A stretch of 8,156 nt of DNA, from positions 1-8,156 of the forward strand of contig JAKCAB010000147.1 of NCBI GenBank assembly GCA_021839785.1, in the 5' to 3' direction. The first letter of the stretch is position 1; the number at the start of each line of letters is the position of its first letter. This document shows positions 6,749 through 8,156 of this stretch, in pieces. The notes beneath the pieces were generated by a model, which saw only the letters and a list, made by a program, of their open reading frames with translations, ran no database searches and was not told the DNA's origin. A program made the position numbers and the translations under genes. Origin of the DNA: a bacterium (GTDB taxonomy: Bacteria; Verrucomicrobiota; Verrucomicrobiae; Limisphaerales; J093).

Positions 6749-6995
6749 GCGCGCCGGCCTGGTTTCAATCGCCTGCGAATCGCCAGCAGCACGCCAAGGG
6801 GTTGGGGTCGGCCAAGTCTTGGGCAGGGTGCAGGCTTCCGGGCGAGCGACCACTCAGACTTTTCGAGGCAAGCCAGCCCAGGTTCGGAATTCCGCGCTAC
6901 GCGGCAGCGACGCGACAAGCCGAAACCGGTAGGAATCCAGATAGGGGTCGGTTCAGCCCATTGACAGCGCATGGGCCAGCGCGCATACACGCGCC
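6749..6995. other. Spacer between ABC ATPase and RAYT with small palindromes
   Basis: No gene is visible in these 247 nt. They contain a palindrome CGGAATTCCG (6885-6894) that runs into a hairpin CCGCG-CTA-CGCGG (6892-6904), about 90 nt upstream of the RAYT start. Short GC-rich stem-loops beside RAYT genes are often their REP substrates, so this may be such an element. A single copy in one window cannot show it. Confidence 0.3.
6961..6989 (+). promoter_or_regulatory. Possible promoter of the RAYT gene
   Basis: A perfect -35 box TTGACA (6961-6966) is followed after 17 nt by CATACA (6984-6989), a weak -10 matching 3 of 6 consensus bases. The ATG of the RAYT starts 7 nt later, so transcription would begin at or very near the start codon and give a leaderless mRNA. 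This would agree with the lack of any Shine-Dalgarno. The case is weak. Confidence 0.2.
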
Positions 6996-8075
6996 ATGCC
7001 ACGCAAGCTCCGACTCGAATTCGCCGGCGCCATTTACCATGTCACCAACCGCGGCGACCGGCGCGAAGCCATTTTCAAGGATGACCAGGATCGGAGCCGG
7101 TTCGTGACCACCCTCGCCGAAGCCTGCGCCAAGACGGAGTGGCAGGTTCACGCTTACTGTCTGCTGCCTGATCACTTCCATTGCGTGATCGAGACGCCGC
7201 AGCCGAACCTGGTGGCGGGCATGAAGTGGTGGCTGGGGACGTACACCAACCGCTTCAACCGCCGCCACCGCCAGAACGGACACGTTTTCGCCGGTCGCTA
7301 CAAGGCGCTCCCGCTGGCCACCGACGGCGGCTTCTTCCGACTCGCCTGCGCGCACGTTCATTTGAATCCGATCCGCACACCGACGCTCGCTGCAGGCCAG
7401 CGGCTCAAGGAGTTTCCTTGGAGTAGCTACCCGCTTTACCTGAAGGCGCCTGCCGAGCGGCCGGCCTGGCTGCGGGTGGATCGTTTGTTGGCCGCGGAAG
7501 GTTTGCTGGGCGACACCGCCGCCAGCCGCCGCGAATTCGAGCGCCGGATGGAGGCGGCGCGGACGGCGGAGTCGCCGTCGGATTGGGCCGGGTTGCGACG
7601 CGGTTGGTATTTCGGCAGCGACGCGTTCCGGGCCGGTTTGTTCGCCCGAATGTCCTCCGGCGCGGGGATTGTGCGACATGGGATGCTGCCGGCAGAATCC
7701 GCCGCACACGACGGCGAGCGGATCGTTGGCGAAGAATTCGCCCGTCTGGGTTGGTCGGAAGAAGAACCGGCTCGCCATCGCAAGGCAGCCGCGGCGAAGG
7801 TGGAGATCGCCCAGCGACTTCGCCGCGAAACGACCCTGCCGCTGCGCTGGATCGCGGCGCGGCTGTGCATGGGAAGCGTCAACACTCTGCGCAATGCACT
7901 GCTCGCCGCGGCCAAGCCCGCGGCGGAGGCTTCGCGCCCGGTCGCGGGTTCGGCGCCGGTGCACCGGTCAATCGACTCACCGCCGGGACAACCCGACCGC
8001 GCCAAGCCCGCCTCTACTTCAGCACCAGTCTCCCCCAGTGCCGAGCCGGCTCCGTTCAACGTCACTTGGGATTAA
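6996..8075 (+). CDS. REP-associated tyrosine transposase (RAYT, Y1_Tnp family), probably catalytically inactive
   Basis: RAYTs are HUH single-strand nucleases that act on short REP palindromes. This 359-residue protein opens MPRKLRLEFAGAIYHVTNRG, typical of the family, with the HUH motif at His60-Phe61-His62 (LLPDHFHCVIETP). YTNRFNRRH and GHVFAGRYKA follow (83-104), then the HLNPIR segment (122-127) and the PWSSYPLYL block (141-149). In family members the catalytic Tyr precedes this segment (Y-x-H-L-N-P; Tyr115 of the E. coli protein). Here residue 120 is His (CAC at 7353-7355), one transition from a Tyr codon, so strand cleavage is probably lost. Residues about 240-303 form an added helix-turn-helix-like part, and 304-352 are a low-complexity Ala/Pro/Ser tail before FNVTWD. 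At 359 residues it is longer than the usual 150-250. The frame is otherwise intact. The start is ATG with no Shine-Dalgarno. Confidence 0.88.
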   Translation: MPRKLRLEFAGAIYHVTNRGDRREAIFKDDQDRSRFVTTLAEACAKTEWQVHAYCLLPDHFHCVIETPQPNLVAGMKWWLGTYTNRFNRRHRQNGHVFAGRYKALPLATDGGFFRLACAHVHLNPIRTPTLAAGQRLKEFPWSSYPLYLKAPAERPAWLRVDRLLAAEGLLGDTAASRREFERRMEAARTAESPSDWAGLRRGWYFGSDAFRAGLFARMSSGAGIVRHGMLPAESAAHDGERIVGEEFARLGWSEEEPARHRKAAAAKVEIAQRLRRETTLPLRWIAARLCMGSVNTLRNALLAAAKPAAEASRPVAGSAPVHRSIDSPPGQPDRAKPASTSAPVSPSAEPAPFNVTWD

Positions 8076-8079
8076 GGTC

Positions 8080-8121
8080 GTGGCGAGTCCGGTTCACCCC
8101 GTGCTCGATCCAGTTCGCCAC
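8080..8121. repeat. Inverted repeat downstream of RAYT
   Basis: GTGGCGA (8080-8086) and TCGCCAC (8115-8121) are a perfect 7-bp inverted repeat around 28 nt, starting 5 nt after the RAYT stop codon. It could be part of the element's right end or a weak transcript-end structure. There is no T-run, so it is not a classical terminator. The remaining bases to the window end show nothing. Confidence 0.3.
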
Positions 8122-8156
8122 ATACGGTTCGTTACTTACCATCCCGAGCCGCTAAA

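Noticed and set aside
5540..6853. 437-codon minus-strand open frame over the ABC ATPase
   Set aside because: The plus strand encodes a complete ATPase with all motifs; the antisense frame shows no family features.
6897..7964. 355-codon minus-strand open frame over the RAYT
   Set aside because: Shadow of the plus-strand RAYT, whose HUH motif and family blocks are clear.

Overview
This is a GC-rich window (roughly two thirds G+C over most genes) from a bacterium, probably of the Verrucomicrobiota (Pedosphaera/Limisphaerales-like) or a close PVC relative. The call rests on recognised protein styles: a sugar kinase with a DPTGAGDSF motif, a ThiE with the LVQLRAKG and HLGQEDF motifs, an ABC ATPase with the IGYMPDFFGVY stretch, and a REP-associated tyrosine transposase (RAYT) with a helix-turn-helix extension. 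Starts mostly lack Shine-Dalgarno sequences. The assignment is an inference from memory of these families; no search was run.

Layout. Positions 1-327 hold no convincing gene. Positions 328-1631 hold two small genes of lower GC (about half G+C), both on the minus strand, each fenced by long imperfect inverted repeats that begin and end in GGCYAAC/GTTRGCC-like boxes. The stop codons lie 4 and 7 nt from the repeat downstream of them, and the start codons 18 and 30 nt from the one upstream. This is the geometry of integron gene cassettes with attC sites. No integrase is present, so the fragment would be a CALIN (attC cluster lacking integron integrase) or the tail of a larger array. Next come two minus-strand metabolic genes read thiE then pfkB, separated by a 7-bp tandem repeat.

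A divergent intergenic region (3324-3446) separates thiE from a plus-strand export-type group: a 754-residue secreted/membrane protein with a glutamine-amidotransferase-like segment and two membrane spans, then an ABC ATPase. These probably form one ABC-2/Gld-like assembly, but no permease gene is present. A 22-codon open frame with a good ribosome binding site between the two may mark a deleted permease. The window ends with a RAYT gene (6996-8075). Its HUH motif is intact, but the position of the catalytic tyrosine carries histidine.

The points most worth a second look are the attC-like cassette array, the 51-bp internal duplication in one of its repeats, and the Tyr-to-His change in the RAYT.
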